Assembly (NCBI RefSeq): GCF_947488025.1 | Contig: NZ_CANKYS010000019.1 | Span: 1-36,688, forward strand | Length of the DNA: 36,688 nucleotides | Reading direction: 5' to 3' | From: an uncultured Nocardioides sp. | GTDB taxonomy: Bacteria > Actinomycetota > Actinomycetes > Propionibacteriales > Nocardioidaceae | In this document: positions 22,645 to 30,823 of the stretch, piece after piece | Numbering within the stretch: the first letter of the stretch is position 1 | Layout: every line of letters begins with the position of its first letter | The notes under the pieces: model-generated | The model's input: only the letters and a program-made list of their open reading frames with translations | The model's database searches: none | Told to the model about the DNA's origin: nothing | Position numbers and translations under genes: made by a program

Positions 22645-23268
22645 GTGATTCCGACGCACCGGCGCGTACGCCGAGCACTTGTGCCCCTGCTTGCCCTGCT
22701 CTTGAGCTGCGGCGCGTGTCAATCCTCGAACGACGACACCTCAGCTGCAGGCTCGGCAGGCGGGGGCCAAAGTCCTCCGGCGGGGTCCATTCTGGAACTG
22801 GCCCGAGAGGGCGGCGCCTCGAAGGAGCAGTTGGACGTGCTCAGAACCCAGGCGCCGACCTTCGAGTCGTACCAGACAGCGGTGGATAAAGCTCTGGCAT
22901 GCATCAGGCGCGCCGGAATAGATGTCATCGGAGACTCCGTCGTGCGCGATAGCGGCTACCCAGAAATCGCCTACTCATTCGCGGCCAGCTCTGCCGGCCG
23001 CAGCGATGAGCAAACGCTAGCGTTAGCCGATGCCTGCGTAGCTGAGCACTCTCGATGGGTGGAGGAGGCATACCTAACGTCGCCTCGCGTGGTCGAGGCT
23101 AAGGAACTCCAGTTCGATCCCTACCGCTCAGCGCTGACAACATGCTTGGCTGAGCTGGGCGTCGAACTTCCAACAGATGCCACTCGCGGAGAGATACTCG
23201 TGGCGGCCGCCGAGGCGGCGACAACAGAAGGACGAGACTGCATTGACGAAGTCGGGTACGCACCTTGA
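22645..23268 (+). CDS. Lipoprotein of the export operon
   Basis: The 207-residue protein begins at GTG 22645 with a signal ending in a lipobox-like LLSC or CGAC (Cys near 22-25). The mature domain has FESYQTAVDKALACIRRAGI, SYFAASS-like residues after YPEIAY, a DACVAEHSRWVEEAY block and a C-terminal TTCLAELGVELP helix with a further Cys (RDCID). Four mature-domain cysteines are spaced to make two disulfides. Similar Tyr-x-x-A...CMxxxG lipoproteins occur in actinobacteria beside peptidoglycan-binding/ABC gene sets (recalled, not checked). It probably acts outside the membrane as a partner or immunity factor for the small secreted protein or the exporter. Confidence 0.72.
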   Translation: MIPTHRRVRRALVPLLALLLSCGACQSSNDDTSAAGSAGGGQSPPAGSILELAREGGASKEQLDVLRTQAPTFESYQTAVDKALACIRRAGIDVIGDSVVRDSGYPEIAYSFAASSAGRSDEQTLALADACVAEHSRWVEEAYLTSPRVVEAKELQFDPYRSALTTCLAELGVELPTDATRGEILVAAAEAATTEGRDCIDEVGYAP

Positions 23269-24328
23269 GCCTGACTCCAACGATCGTGGGTCCGTCCGCC
23301 GAACCCCCGCCCTTCTGCTGGCGGTCTTGGCGTTCCTGACGCTCTCTGCTCTAGTCGTGTCGACCTACCTCGTACGAACCGCTGCTCCCGACGTGCTGCG
23401 CCCCGGCCGCAAGGTCGAGCCGACCGTGGTTCCGGTCCAGGCGAACGACCGCACAGAGACCATTGGCGTGGGCGTCACGGTCGAGCAGAACCCCGGGTTG
23501 GCCCTCAGCTCGAACGCTAGTGGCCGCCTGACATCAATGCGGCTACGCGCCGGTGATCGCGTTCAATCGGGCCATGTCGTTGCAAGGATCAACGACGTGT
23601 CCGTCGTGGCCATGGAGTCTGCCGCTCCGCTGTACAGAGACCTGGCAAGCGGAGACACCGGGCGTGACGTCGCCCGCCTTCAGGGATTCCTGCGGGTGCT
23701 CAATCTCCTTGCGGAGAAAGAGATCTCGGGGTCATACGACGCATCTACCGCGGTGGCCATCGGGCGCTTCAAGCGGCGGTATGGCATTTCCGGTGACGCA
23801 AGCACTTTCCCACTTGCGTCGGTGGTATGGGTGGGTCCGCGAGGCATCAGGGTGGCACGAGTAGAGGCACGCCCCAACAGCGTCGTAGCAACTGGCACCG
23901 TACTGGCCACCGGCATGCGTGAGGCGATCGCAATTGCTGTAAGTGAGCCGGCTGGTGGCATCGCAGACACGCCGGGAGGCCACCTGCTGCAAGTCGCAGG
24001 GTCACAGGCGCCGTATCGACGCGGTTCTGGACTCATCACGCAGCAACGGTCGGTGTCACGCATCGCGGCCGTTCTTGGCACAAGCGGCGAAGGAGTTGGC
24101 CAAGTCGTCACTCGTCGCCCGACGCGGGTGCTCACGCTGCCAGCTAGCGCAGTCGTTACGACGGAAGCAGGTTCGATGTGCGTCTACACCTCCGCTTCAT
24201 CGCAGCCAATCCTGGTGGAGCCTCTAGGCGGTGGATCAGCCGGTACCGTCGACGTACCGGAAGCTACACAGATTGACGCAGTTCTCGTCAACCCGTTGCA
24301 GGTGATCGAGGAGCCCGAATGCCGTTGA
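23243..24328 (+). CDS. Peptidoglycan-binding membrane-fusion (HlyD-like) adaptor
   Basis: The protein has about 361 residues. One N-terminal membrane segment (TPALLLAVLAFLTLSALVVS) precedes a lipoyl-like/HlyD hairpin (ASGRLTSMRLRAGDRVQSGH, VVARINDVSVVAME). A peptidoglycan-binding PG_binding_1 domain follows (LASGDTGRDVARLQGFLRVL, then SYDASTAVAIGRFKRRYGIS), and then a C-terminal beta domain. Such adaptors link ABC-type exporters to the cell wall. A TTG start at 23243 is chosen because AGAAGGA lies ten bases upstream; it overlaps the lipoprotein gene by 26 bases. The ATPase gene overlaps its end. An in-frame extension to 23177 is possible but lacks support. Confidence 0.8.
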   Translation: MTKSGTHLEPDSNDRGSVRRTPALLLAVLAFLTLSALVVSTYLVRTAAPDVLRPGRKVEPTVVPVQANDRTETIGVGVTVEQNPGLALSSNASGRLTSMRLRAGDRVQSGHVVARINDVSVVAMESAAPLYRDLASGDTGRDVARLQGFLRVLNLLAEKEISGSYDASTAVAIGRFKRRYGISGDASTFPLASVVWVGPRGIRVARVEARPNSVVATGTVLATGMREAIAIAVSEPAGGIADTPGGHLLQVAGSQAPYRRGSGLITQQRSVSRIAAVLGTSGEGVGQVVTRRPTRVLTLPASAVVTTEAGSMCVYTSASSQPILVEPLGGGSAGTVDVPEATQIDAVLVNPLQVIEEPECR

Positions 24329-24960
24329 CGGCTGCTCAGCTCACCTTCGGGTACGGCGAGCGCAGCTTGTTCCGCGATCTATCGCTGAGGGTCGACCGCA
24401 CGGACTCAGTGGCGATCGTCGGTCCCTCCGGGAGTGGGAAGACGACATTGCTCGGCCTGCTGGGTGGTCTGATCAGACCACAGTTCGGGGTCGTAACTAT
24501 CGATGAACCAGGCTTCACGCACGTGCAGGCCGGAGTGTCCTGGGTCCTTCAAACGATGAACGTCCTGCCTCACCGCAGCGTCGTCGACAACGTTGCGCTC
24601 GGAGCACTGAGTGAAGGCCTCGACTACGTCTCGGCGCGTGAGCGTGCACACGAGGCGATCGAGCGCTTGGGGATCAGGCATCGAGCCTATCGCCCGATCA
24701 GAGAACTCTCCGGCGGCGAAGTGCAACGAACCGTCATCGCTCGAGCGCTCGTAAGCGGTCGACCCTTCATTCTGGCCGACGAGCCGACTGGTCAACTCGA
24801 CCGCGACAACACTGAGCTCGTCGTGCAGGCCCTGCTACGGACCAGGTCCGACGAACAAGGCGAACGCCGTGGCCTGGTCATCGTTACTCACGATCCGGCC
24901 GTTGCCGAAAGGTGCGCAACCCAACTCACTGTCACCGACGGGGGGCTCAGCCCCGCATGA
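24319..24960 (+). CDS. ABC transporter ATP-binding protein
   Basis: The 213-residue ATPase shows every key motif: Walker A (GPSGSGKTTLLGLLGG), Q-loop (SWVLQTMNVLP), signature (LSGGEVQRTVIARALVSG), Walker B with the catalytic Glu (FILADEPTGQLDRDN) and the H-loop (VIVTHDPAVAER). It is of the MacB/LolD type, which pairs with FtsX-like permeases and acts on lipoproteins or peptides by mechanotransmission. It overlaps the adaptor gene by ten bases and the permease gene by four. Confidence 0.94.
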   Translation: MPLTAAQLTFGYGERSLFRDLSLRVDRTDSVAIVGPSGSGKTTLLGLLGGLIRPQFGVVTIDEPGFTHVQAGVSWVLQTMNVLPHRSVVDNVALGALSEGLDYVSARERAHEAIERLGIRHRAYRPIRELSGGEVQRTVIARALVSGRPFILADEPTGQLDRDNTELVVQALLRTRSDEQGERRGLVIVTHDPAVAERCATQLTVTDGGLSPA

Positions 24961-26108
24961 GAGGCGACACAATAGATGGAGGAGTAGCTGGTTGGGGCGT
25001 TCGCGTCGCAGCTCACGAGGGAGCTATGAACTTCCTGTGCGGACAGGTGACGACGTGGCTCATGCTGATCATGTCGACTGCATCCTTCACATGTGTGGCA
25101 TGGCTCGATACACACACAACTGCTCGCATCGTCCGTGAGCAGCAGGAGTACGACGCTTCCGGTGGTCGTACCTTGGTCGCCACGAACGAGGACGCCGGAG
25201 TCTCACAGCGAGCGTGTGAGTCCCTGAACCTCGTGTCAGGCGTCGCAGGTGCAGCGGCGATCACGCCGCAGCAGAATCCCGCAGGGCTCGCATCATCGCC
25301 CGACGCAAACATCCCGATCGCAACAGCCACTGCCGGCATCAGTCGTCTCATGGGCATCGACGAACTTGGAGACGCCGTTCTGTTCGACATCAACACCGCT
25401 CGAAGGCTGGGCTTGATCGACTCTTCGTTGGTACGACTGCAGGCAGCCGACACGTCAGACGGGCCCACGAACGCGGCCGCCACAGAACAGCTGCTTCCGC
25501 CGTCGACACTGCGAGTACGCACGGCACACGGCCTGTCGCTACTCGGAGAGGACGTCGCCGGCGGAGCGATCCTGCCGGCCGCTGCCGTTGGACGCGCAAC
25601 CTACTGCGTCGTCCAACCGACCACTTTTTCCCAGTCGGCCATTCGCGATGCCCTGCCGGCGCTGCTGGGCGCTCCGCGAACCGGCACCCCGACAATTGTC
25701 TCCGATCGCCTCTTGTCAGGTCGGTTCGTACGCAACTTCGCGGAGGAGTACCAGAACCGTCTCTCTAGTCGTGCTGCCACAGCAGCCGGAATTGGCATCG
25801 GGATGCTGTGGGTGTTGTTGTGCTGGACTCGGCGAGACCAAGATGCGCTCTATTCCACGCTCGGAGCGGGGTTGGCGATAAGGGCGATCATCCGAGTGTC
25901 CGAGGTACTGCTACTTCTAGGCACCGCGTCAGTGGTATCCATCACCCTGGCGGCAAACGTCGGCTTGACCCAACAGGTGGACCCCGACCTGATGTGGCCC
26001 TCGGTCGTAGGGAACGTCGGCCTCTGCACCAGCACGGCGCTTCTGACTGCCCTGCTCGCCGCCTTTATCCCGGTTCGATCACCACTGTCGGCCCTGAAGG
26101 ATCGGTGA
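24957..26108 (+). CDS. FtsX/MacB-like ABC permease
   Basis: The 383-residue protein has one N-terminal membrane helix (TTWLMLIMSTASFTCVAWLD), a large extracellular domain (about residues 55-270) and three C-terminal helices (TAAGIGIGMLWVLLCW, IRVSEVLLLLGTASVVSITL, LCTSTALLTALLAAFIP). This is the four-helix topology of MacB/FtsX-type permeases, and the C-terminal end PVRSPLSALKDR is typical. It partners the ATPase encoded just before it, with an ATGA overlap. The external domain and the linked adaptor suggest movement or release of an extracytoplasmic substrate. The operon ends here; the bases 26109-26281 contain no clear gene. Confidence 0.83.
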   Translation: MRGDTIDGGVAGWGVRVAAHEGAMNFLCGQVTTWLMLIMSTASFTCVAWLDTHTTARIVREQQEYDASGGRTLVATNEDAGVSQRACESLNLVSGVAGAAAITPQQNPAGLASSPDANIPIATATAGISRLMGIDELGDAVLFDINTARRLGLIDSSLVRLQAADTSDGPTNAAATEQLLPPSTLRVRTAHGLSLLGEDVAGGAILPAAAVGRATYCVVQPTTFSQSAIRDALPALLGAPRTGTPTIVSDRLLSGRFVRNFAEEYQNRLSSRAATAAGIGIGMLWVLLCWTRRDQDALYSTLGAGLAIRAIIRVSEVLLLLGTASVVSITLAANVGLTQQVDPDLMWPSVVGNVGLCTSTALLTALLAAFIPVRSPLSALKDR

Positions 26109-26281
26109 CCGGTACGGGATCGGTGATCGGGACCGGTACCCGCCGCAAGAGGTAGCCCGCGACACTAGCCGGTGGTGTCGTCGAGTCTGCGGCCATGAGC
26201 GAAGACTTGAGAGGGCATGACTTAGCCCCGGCGACATGGCCAAGGCCAGCGGTCCACCGGGGCTTTCAAGAGGAACGATAC

Positions 26282-27001
26282 GTGAGAATGGGGGCGATGA
26301 CAACGTCGCCACCGCCTCCGCCGAGTCCTGGGCCACCCGCGCCTGGGCCATGGGTAGAGCGCTGGCTGAGCCAGCCCCGACACGGTGTCTACCTGGCCGC
26401 CAGCCAAGGCGACCCGCAGTTGGCTCTGGACCTGTACGAGTGGAACGCCGAGATCAGCGCCGCCCTGCTGCGAGATCTCGCCCACCTGGAAGTCGGGCTA
26501 CGCAACGCCTACGACCGCGCGCTCAGCGCGCGGTGGCCCGGACCCCCGCACTGGACCACGGCCAACATCCCGGCCTTCGCGCCGTTGTGGCGCACCCGTC
26601 GTGGTCGACGAGTCGACGTCAACCTGCGGACACGTGAGTCACTCCACCGTGCCGTGGACTCCGCCGGCGGCCCCGCCGCTCCACCCGGCAAGGTCATTGC
26701 TGAGTTGATGTTCGGCTTCTGGCGGTTCCTCAGCTCCTCCGCCCATGAGAAGTCGCTGTGGGTGCCATCCCTCCACCAGGCGTTCGCACCGGGCACTGAC
26801 CGGCGCGACGTCGACCGCCCCATCGGACGTCTGCACGGTCTGCGCAACCGAGTGGCCCACCACGAGCCACTCCTCAGGTACGACATCGCGGGACGCGTCA
26901 CCGACATCGCGACCGTCGCCGGCCTGCTCGATCCCGACCTCGGCCGGCACCTGAGCGCGACCAGTCGAGTCACCCGGGTCCTCGTTCAGCGCCCCCGCTG
27001 A
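26282..27001 (+). CDS. Abi-like HEPN protein (abortive infection type)
   Basis: The 239-residue protein matches the Abi_2 pattern: WVERWLSQPRHGVYLAASQG, an LYEWNAEISAALLRDLAHLE helix, LRNAYDRAL, ELMFGFWRFLSS, and a C-terminal GLRNRVAHHEPLL. The last block holds the RNxxxH/Rx4H motif of HEPN ribonucleases. Members have been linked to phage abortive infection and to RNA cleavage. The GTG at 26282 is chosen because AAGAGGAA lies seven bases upstream; ATG 26288 or 26297 are alternatives. A Pro-rich N-terminal stretch of 20 residues is unusual. It stands alone between the export operon and the intact resolvase, a typical place for a defence gene carried by mobile DNA. Confidence 0.78.
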   Translation: MRMGAMTTSPPPPPSPGPPAPGPWVERWLSQPRHGVYLAASQGDPQLALDLYEWNAEISAALLRDLAHLEVGLRNAYDRALSARWPGPPHWTTANIPAFAPLWRTRRGRRVDVNLRTRESLHRAVDSAGGPAAPPGKVIAELMFGFWRFLSSSAHEKSLWVPSLHQAFAPGTDRRDVDRPIGRLHGLRNRVAHHEPLLRYDIAGRVTDIATVAGLLDPDLGRHLSATSRVTRVLVQRPR

Positions 27002-27150
27002 ACACGAGACTGGCAGCTCGCCGCCGAGGTGGCAGAGGGGGCTTGTCGAAGACGGCCCGCAGCGAGTTCCTGGTGAGGTCGAGCCCTGCTCGATGCCCGA
27101 GCCGACCCACAGCCCTGGATCGGCCGGACCAACCCCATTGGAGGTGCGCC

Positions 27151-27765
27151 ATGAACGCACTGCTTGTCGGGTACGCCCGATGCTCCACCGATCAACAAGA
27201 CCTCACCGCGCAGCGTGACGGGCTGCTCGGACTCGGTGTCGAGGCCGAGCGGATCTACGTCGATCACGGCCTGACCGGCACCAACCGCGAGCGCCCCGGC
27301 TTGCGCGAGGCGCTGGCCGCCTGTCGTGCCGGGGACACGTTGGTCGTGACCAAGCTCGACCGGCTGGCCCGGTCCCTGCCTGATGCCCGGGCGATCGCCG
27401 ACGAGCTCACCACCCGCCAGATCAGCCTCAGCCTCGGCGGGTCCGTCTACGACCCCACCGATGCTGTCGGGAAGCTGCTGTTCAACGTCCTCGCGATGGT
27501 CGCTGAGTTCGAGTCCGACCTCATCAGGCTTCGCACAGTCGAGGGCATGAAGGTCGCCAGGGCCAAGGGCCGGCTGAAGGGCAAGCAGCCCAAGCTAAGC
27601 CGCAAGCAGGAAGCGCACCTCGTCTCGCTAGTGCACAGCGGCGAGTACAGCACCCTCGAGGTAGCTGAGCTGTTCGGGATCGGCCGCTCGACGGTCTATC
27701 GCGCCATCGAGCGCCAACGAATCGCGGCCAAGGCCGATCTTGCTGACGCCTCCACACGACGCTGA
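27151..27765 (+). CDS. Serine resolvase/invertase (intact copy)
   Basis: The 204-residue Tn3/Hin-type recombinase is complete. The catalytic domain has YARCSTDQQ (nucleophile Ser12), DHGLTGTNRERPGLREAL, and KLDRLARSLPDARAIADEL with the active-site arginines. The long E-helix includes NVLAMVAEFESDLIRLRTVE, and the C-terminal helix-turn-helix is LEVAELFGIGRSTVYRAIER. The ribosome site GGAGG precedes the ATG. It differs from the copy at 5586 by scattered substitutions and by the base whose loss inactivated that copy. It could act on sites beside either copy and so delete or invert DNA. No transposase of Tn3 type is present. Confidence 0.93.
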   Translation: MNALLVGYARCSTDQQDLTAQRDGLLGLGVEAERIYVDHGLTGTNRERPGLREALAACRAGDTLVVTKLDRLARSLPDARAIADELTTRQISLSLGGSVYDPTDAVGKLLFNVLAMVAEFESDLIRLRTVEGMKVARAKGRLKGKQPKLSRKQEAHLVSLVHSGEYSTLEVAELFGIGRSTVYRAIERQRIAAKADLADASTRR

Positions 27766-27774
27766 TCGTCACCT

Positions 27775-27815
27775 CGTTGGCGTCCCGCAACCGACACCTC
27801 GGCGGGACGCCGATG
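27775..27815. terminator. Hairpin after resolvase copy 2
   Basis: CGTTGGCGTCCC (27775-27786) and GGGACGCCGATG (27804-27815) pair over a 17-base loop, matching the hairpin after copy 1. The ends of the stem have changed in both arms (a G-T pair is kept), which hints that pairing matters. Confidence 0.6.
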
Positions 27816-28070
27816 AGCGGAACTGATCGGAGCCGGTCTCGACCACAGCGGTTTGCCCAGTGGGGTTCGGCCTGCGGGACGGGCCGAACGTCCCGAGGTC
27901 GACTTAGCCGCTGACCACCTTTCGCCGAGCCGTGGTCCACCCTGGACGGGTCTGGAGCTGATTAGCCTTCCCGCGCTCTCGCCGCTGACGACGGCTTGTA
28001 CGGAATTGGTTGACGTCGGGGCGAAATCGACGCAGGCTGCGCTCACCATCGTGTATCTCGGGGAGGAATT

Positions 28071-29294
28071 ATGCGGGGGATTATCGCGGTTCGGCTTGGC
28101 GGTGCCTTGATGGGCGTCGCACTCGTCGGCACTTTCTTTGGCCCACCGACACATTCGGCGACGGCCCACGGACCATCAACATCGGTAGCAGCGATCTCGA
28201 CGCCGAGTGAGGAGCTCCTCCGGCACGCACAGTTTTACGCCAAGGACTACAACGTCACCGAGGTCGAGGCGCTGCGACGTCTGGGTTTGATGACCGCAGC
28301 GGAGCAGTACATGACTTCAATGGAAAGGACGCATCCCGACCGCTTCGCGGGCGCGTGGATTGAGAACACCGCGGATACCTTCGCCGTGCACGTCCGCTTC
28401 ACTGCGGGTCCGGAAGTTCTCGATCCTCATACAGCTCTGGTCGCGGTCGGGTTGCCGATCGAGGCGACCTACACGGCTGAAACGACTCTGGCGAAGCGGA
28501 TCGACCTGACCAATACCGCGAACGGTGAGTGGATCAAGGCGCTTCCCGAGATGGTGGGCCTCTACCCAGATGTTAAGTCCGACGACATCGTGGTCGTGCT
28601 GAGCAACGGCTCCCGCATGACGTCTGCCGAAACCGAAGAACGGCTTGGACTGTCGAACGTGCGCGTGGAGTACGCGGAAGGAACCGTCGGTGATAGCAAC
28701 AAAGGCGGGCTCCGCATGACCTCCTGCACGACCGGCTTCACGGTGATCAACTCCAGCACGCTGAACAAGTCGGTCGCCACCGCCGCGCACTGCGCTGACT
28801 CGTTCCAGCAGTACACGAAGTGGGAGCCGTCGGACGGGGTCTACCACACGATGAACTTCCGCGGCCAGGTCCGTGACGCCAACGCCGACATCGCCTGGTA
28901 CGGAACCCCTGCGCACGAGGTCCGGCCGCGGTTCTACGGCGCCATCCGCGGCGGTGAGGGAACCGAACAGACTAGTTGGGGTGCGGCCGGCGTGGGGTCG
29001 CATCTGTGCCATCAGGGCAAGACCACCGATTACTCCTGTGGAGACGTCACCAGCGTGAGCTACCAGCCGACGTACGCTGGTGCATGTCCGAGCACGTGCA
29101 ACTCGTCCTTCGTTAGAGTCTTCGGGTCAAACCTCAAGAATCTTCCCGGCGACAGTGGCGGCCCGTGGTACCGAGATTCCACCATCTACGGGGTACATAA
29201 GGGCGGTCAGTACAACGGGTCCATACCTGGCCAAGTCGCGTATTACAGCAAGTACCTCTACCTCCCGACGCAGCAAAGCCTGCTGACGAACTGA
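28071..29294 (+). CDS. Secreted trypsin-like (S1 family) serine protease
   Basis: This 407-residue preproprotein is intact. A signal peptide (residues 1 to about 31) is followed by a pro-region of about 180 residues (EVEALRRLGLMTAAEQY, FAGAWIENTADTFAVHVRFT, DIVVVLSNGSRMTSAETEER) and a chymotrypsin-fold domain from about residue 213. The catalytic triad is His240 (VATAAHC), Asp273 (NADIAWY) and Ser362 (LPGDSGGPWY). Cys219 and Cys241 should form the His-loop disulfide. The pro-region is probably a folding chaperone removed on activation, as in streptogrisin-type proteases. GGGGAGGAA lies just before the ATG. A lipoprotein gene follows 78 bases downstream, the same order as in the frameshifted copy at 3196-4842. 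Confidence 0.9.
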   Translation: MRGIIAVRLGGALMGVALVGTFFGPPTHSATAHGPSTSVAAISTPSEELLRHAQFYAKDYNVTEVEALRRLGLMTAAEQYMTSMERTHPDRFAGAWIENTADTFAVHVRFTAGPEVLDPHTALVAVGLPIEATYTAETTLAKRIDLTNTANGEWIKALPEMVGLYPDVKSDDIVVVLSNGSRMTSAETEERLGLSNVRVEYAEGTVGDSNKGGLRMTSCTTGFTVINSSTLNKSVATAAHCADSFQQYTKWEPSDGVYHTMNFRGQVRDANADIAWYGTPAHEVRPRFYGAIRGGEGTEQTSWGAAGVGSHLCHQGKTTDYSCGDVTSVSYQPTYAGACPSTCNSSFVRVFGSNLKNLPGDSGGPWYRDSTIYGVHKGGQYNGSIPGQVAYYSKYLYLPTQQSLLTN

Positions 29295-29372
29295 GTAGAT
29301 TCTGTAGGAAGCGAAGCCCGCCGGTCTGCGCGTCAGATCAATAGGTGACAAACCTACCCATGGAGGCTGATC

Positions 29373-29771
29373 ATGCGGATCATGATGCTAGCGGCGGCGC
29401 TGATGCTTTCCGGTTGCGCCGGATCGCCCGGCAGCGGACCGTCGTCCCAGGTCGAGGCGCACTTCGGAACCTATGAAGCAACGGGTGAGGGCGGCGATGC
29501 TGCTGAACTCTCGGGGAAGCTTGTAGTGCGTGGTGGCTGCTTCCTCGTCGACACCGACACCATGACGTATCTCCCGCTCTTCCCGACCGATCACGTAACC
29601 GCGCCGGATAAGGAGACGCTGGTATACGACGACCAAACCTTTCGGGTGGGCGAGACGATCTCTCTGGGCGGCAGCGCGACCCCCCAGGACTCGGCCGTTT
29701 TGGAAAGCGCCATCGTTCCGGAGTGCAACGGCGTGTCGTCGGACTTCTGGACCGTCGCCCAGAACAGCTGA
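29373..29771 (+). CDS. Protease-associated lipoprotein (copy 2)
   Basis: The 132-residue lipoprotein has an LSGC lipobox (Cys15). The mature domain has GKLVVRGGC (Cys56), the FPTDHV block, GETISLGGS and a C-terminal VPECNG (Cys118) followed by FWTVAQ. Every one of these has a counterpart in the lipoprotein at 4426-4842, with a similar cysteine spacing (62 against 67 residues). Both genes follow a secreted S1 protease. A GGAGG site precedes the ATG. I infer that the two products form a functional pair, with the lipoprotein holding, inhibiting or protecting against the protease at the cell surface. Confidence 0.8.
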   Translation: MRIMMLAAALMLSGCAGSPGSGPSSQVEAHFGTYEATGEGGDAAELSGKLVVRGGCFLVDTDTMTYLPLFPTDHVTAPDKETLVYDDQTFRVGETISLGGSATPQDSAVLESAIVPECNGVSSDFWTVAQNS

Positions 29772-30160
29772 AACTGGCGCTCAACGCCGTGATCGTCTCC
29801 CGGCGCGGGTGCCAAAGTACGGGGGTCTACCTGATGGACCGGCCGGCATACCGGGCCCACGGTTCGGCGGCCTTGGCGTGGAGGAAAGCGACTTGGGTGC
29901 AGTAGCCGAGTACCTCGCGACGAGCGAGGGCGGGCATTCGAGGACGAGCTCACCGATGGCACGGTTGCGGGCGCAGCCGCGTCGGAATCACGCCGTCCAT
30001 CGCCGCAAGCCGTTCGCCCTGCGGCACGTCCGGACCTGCCGAATGAGCGGCTACTCCGACGGACCGTCAACCATCAGGGTGAGAGCACGAAGACCGGGGT
30101 ATGCGTCCCTGTAGAGATGTGACCCATCCGTGCAGCAGACCGAACGTGCCTGCCACGGGG
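29772..30160. other. Stretch without a supported gene
   Basis: Open frames here are short and show no motif that I recognise. The plus-strand piece ending at 29905 (VIVSRRGCQSTGVYLMDRPA) looks protein-like but has no start and no family. I leave the region unannotated. Confidence 0.45.
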
Positions 30161-30823
30161 TCAGTCCTCGACGCTAAGTCCGACCTGTTGCGCGAACAGC
30201 GGAGCCAGCTGGGTCAACTGTTGGTAGTCCACTGTCGCGCCACCCAGGTCCATCAGCCCATCGATGGTCTCGAGGTTCGCACCCCGGAGGTCGAAGTCCT
30301 CGAGCTTCGCGTGTTGGACGTTGAGGCTGGCGATGCGGACGTTCTTGAACTCGACCCGTCGGACGACGGCGCTGAGCAGGTCAAGTTCGCCGATGACGCA
30401 GTCGGTGAAGGCGACGTCGACGAGTTCGGCGCCGCGCAGGTTGAGGTAGTCGATCTTGCAGTGGGCGAAGTGCACTGAGCGCCACTGAGCTTCGTAGGCC
30501 TCGAGCCCGCCGACGCGGGCGCCTACCCGGACGTCTCGCCACACGGTACGCGGTGCCCGGACGATGGGGATGTGGACCTGGTCGAGCTCGACCTCGCTGA
30601 ACCGAGCCCCTTTGAGGTCGACCTGGTCGGCGTTGAGCCGGGTGAACTGGGTTGCCGACACCGCCGCGCCGGGAAGTGCGAGTTCGCGAAGGGTCAGGTC
30701 GGCATAGCGGACACCTTCGAGGTCGGCGTTCTCAGTGAGGTGGGCCAAGTCGCCGTCCTCGAGCCGGCCGAACCGGATGGAGTCGATCTGGGGTGCGTTG
30801 ACGGAAGGGCGCGCGGAGGGCAT
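30161..30823 (-). CDS. Pentapeptide-repeat protein
   Basis: The 220-residue protein consists largely of pentapeptide repeats with the A(D/N)LxX rhythm (ENADLEGVRYADLTLRELAL, LKGARFSEVELDQVHI, LRGAELVDVAFTDCVIGELD, FDLRGANLETIDG). It should fold into a right-handed quadrilateral beta helix. Some such proteins mimic DNA and protect gyrase; many have no known role. ATG 30823 is chosen because AGGAGCAGCT lies just upstream; the frame extends to 31078 without repeats. A break in the repeat rhythm around VRAPRTVWRDVRVGARVGGL suggests two coils. It is not visibly in an operon. Confidence 0.88.
   Translation of the reverse strand: MPSARPSVNAPQIDSIRFGRLEDGDLAHLTENADLEGVRYADLTLRELALPGAAVSATQFTRLNADQVDLKGARFSEVELDQVHIPIVRAPRTVWRDVRVGARVGGLEAYEAQWRSVHFAHCKIDYLNLRGAELVDVAFTDCVIGELDLLSAVVRRVEFKNVRIASLNVQHAKLEDFDLRGANLETIDGLMDLGGATVDYQQLTQLAPLFAQQVGLSVED

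Larger units (their letters stand above)
27096..27890 (+). repeat. Resolvase repeat unit, copy 2 (partner at 5527-6325)
   Basis: This is the second copy of the 0.75-0.8 kb direct repeat centred on a serine resolvase gene. The coding parts are very similar at DNA level, while the flanks are looser: the GCCCGAGCCGAC block upstream, and the hairpin and GTTCGGCCTGCGGGACG block downstream. The limits are estimated by eye. Confidence 0.6.

Noticed and set aside
26107..26140. GACCGGTAC repeated after the permease gene as a terminator
   Set aside because: The two copies are direct repeats and only the six-base ACCGGT core can pair; too weak to call.
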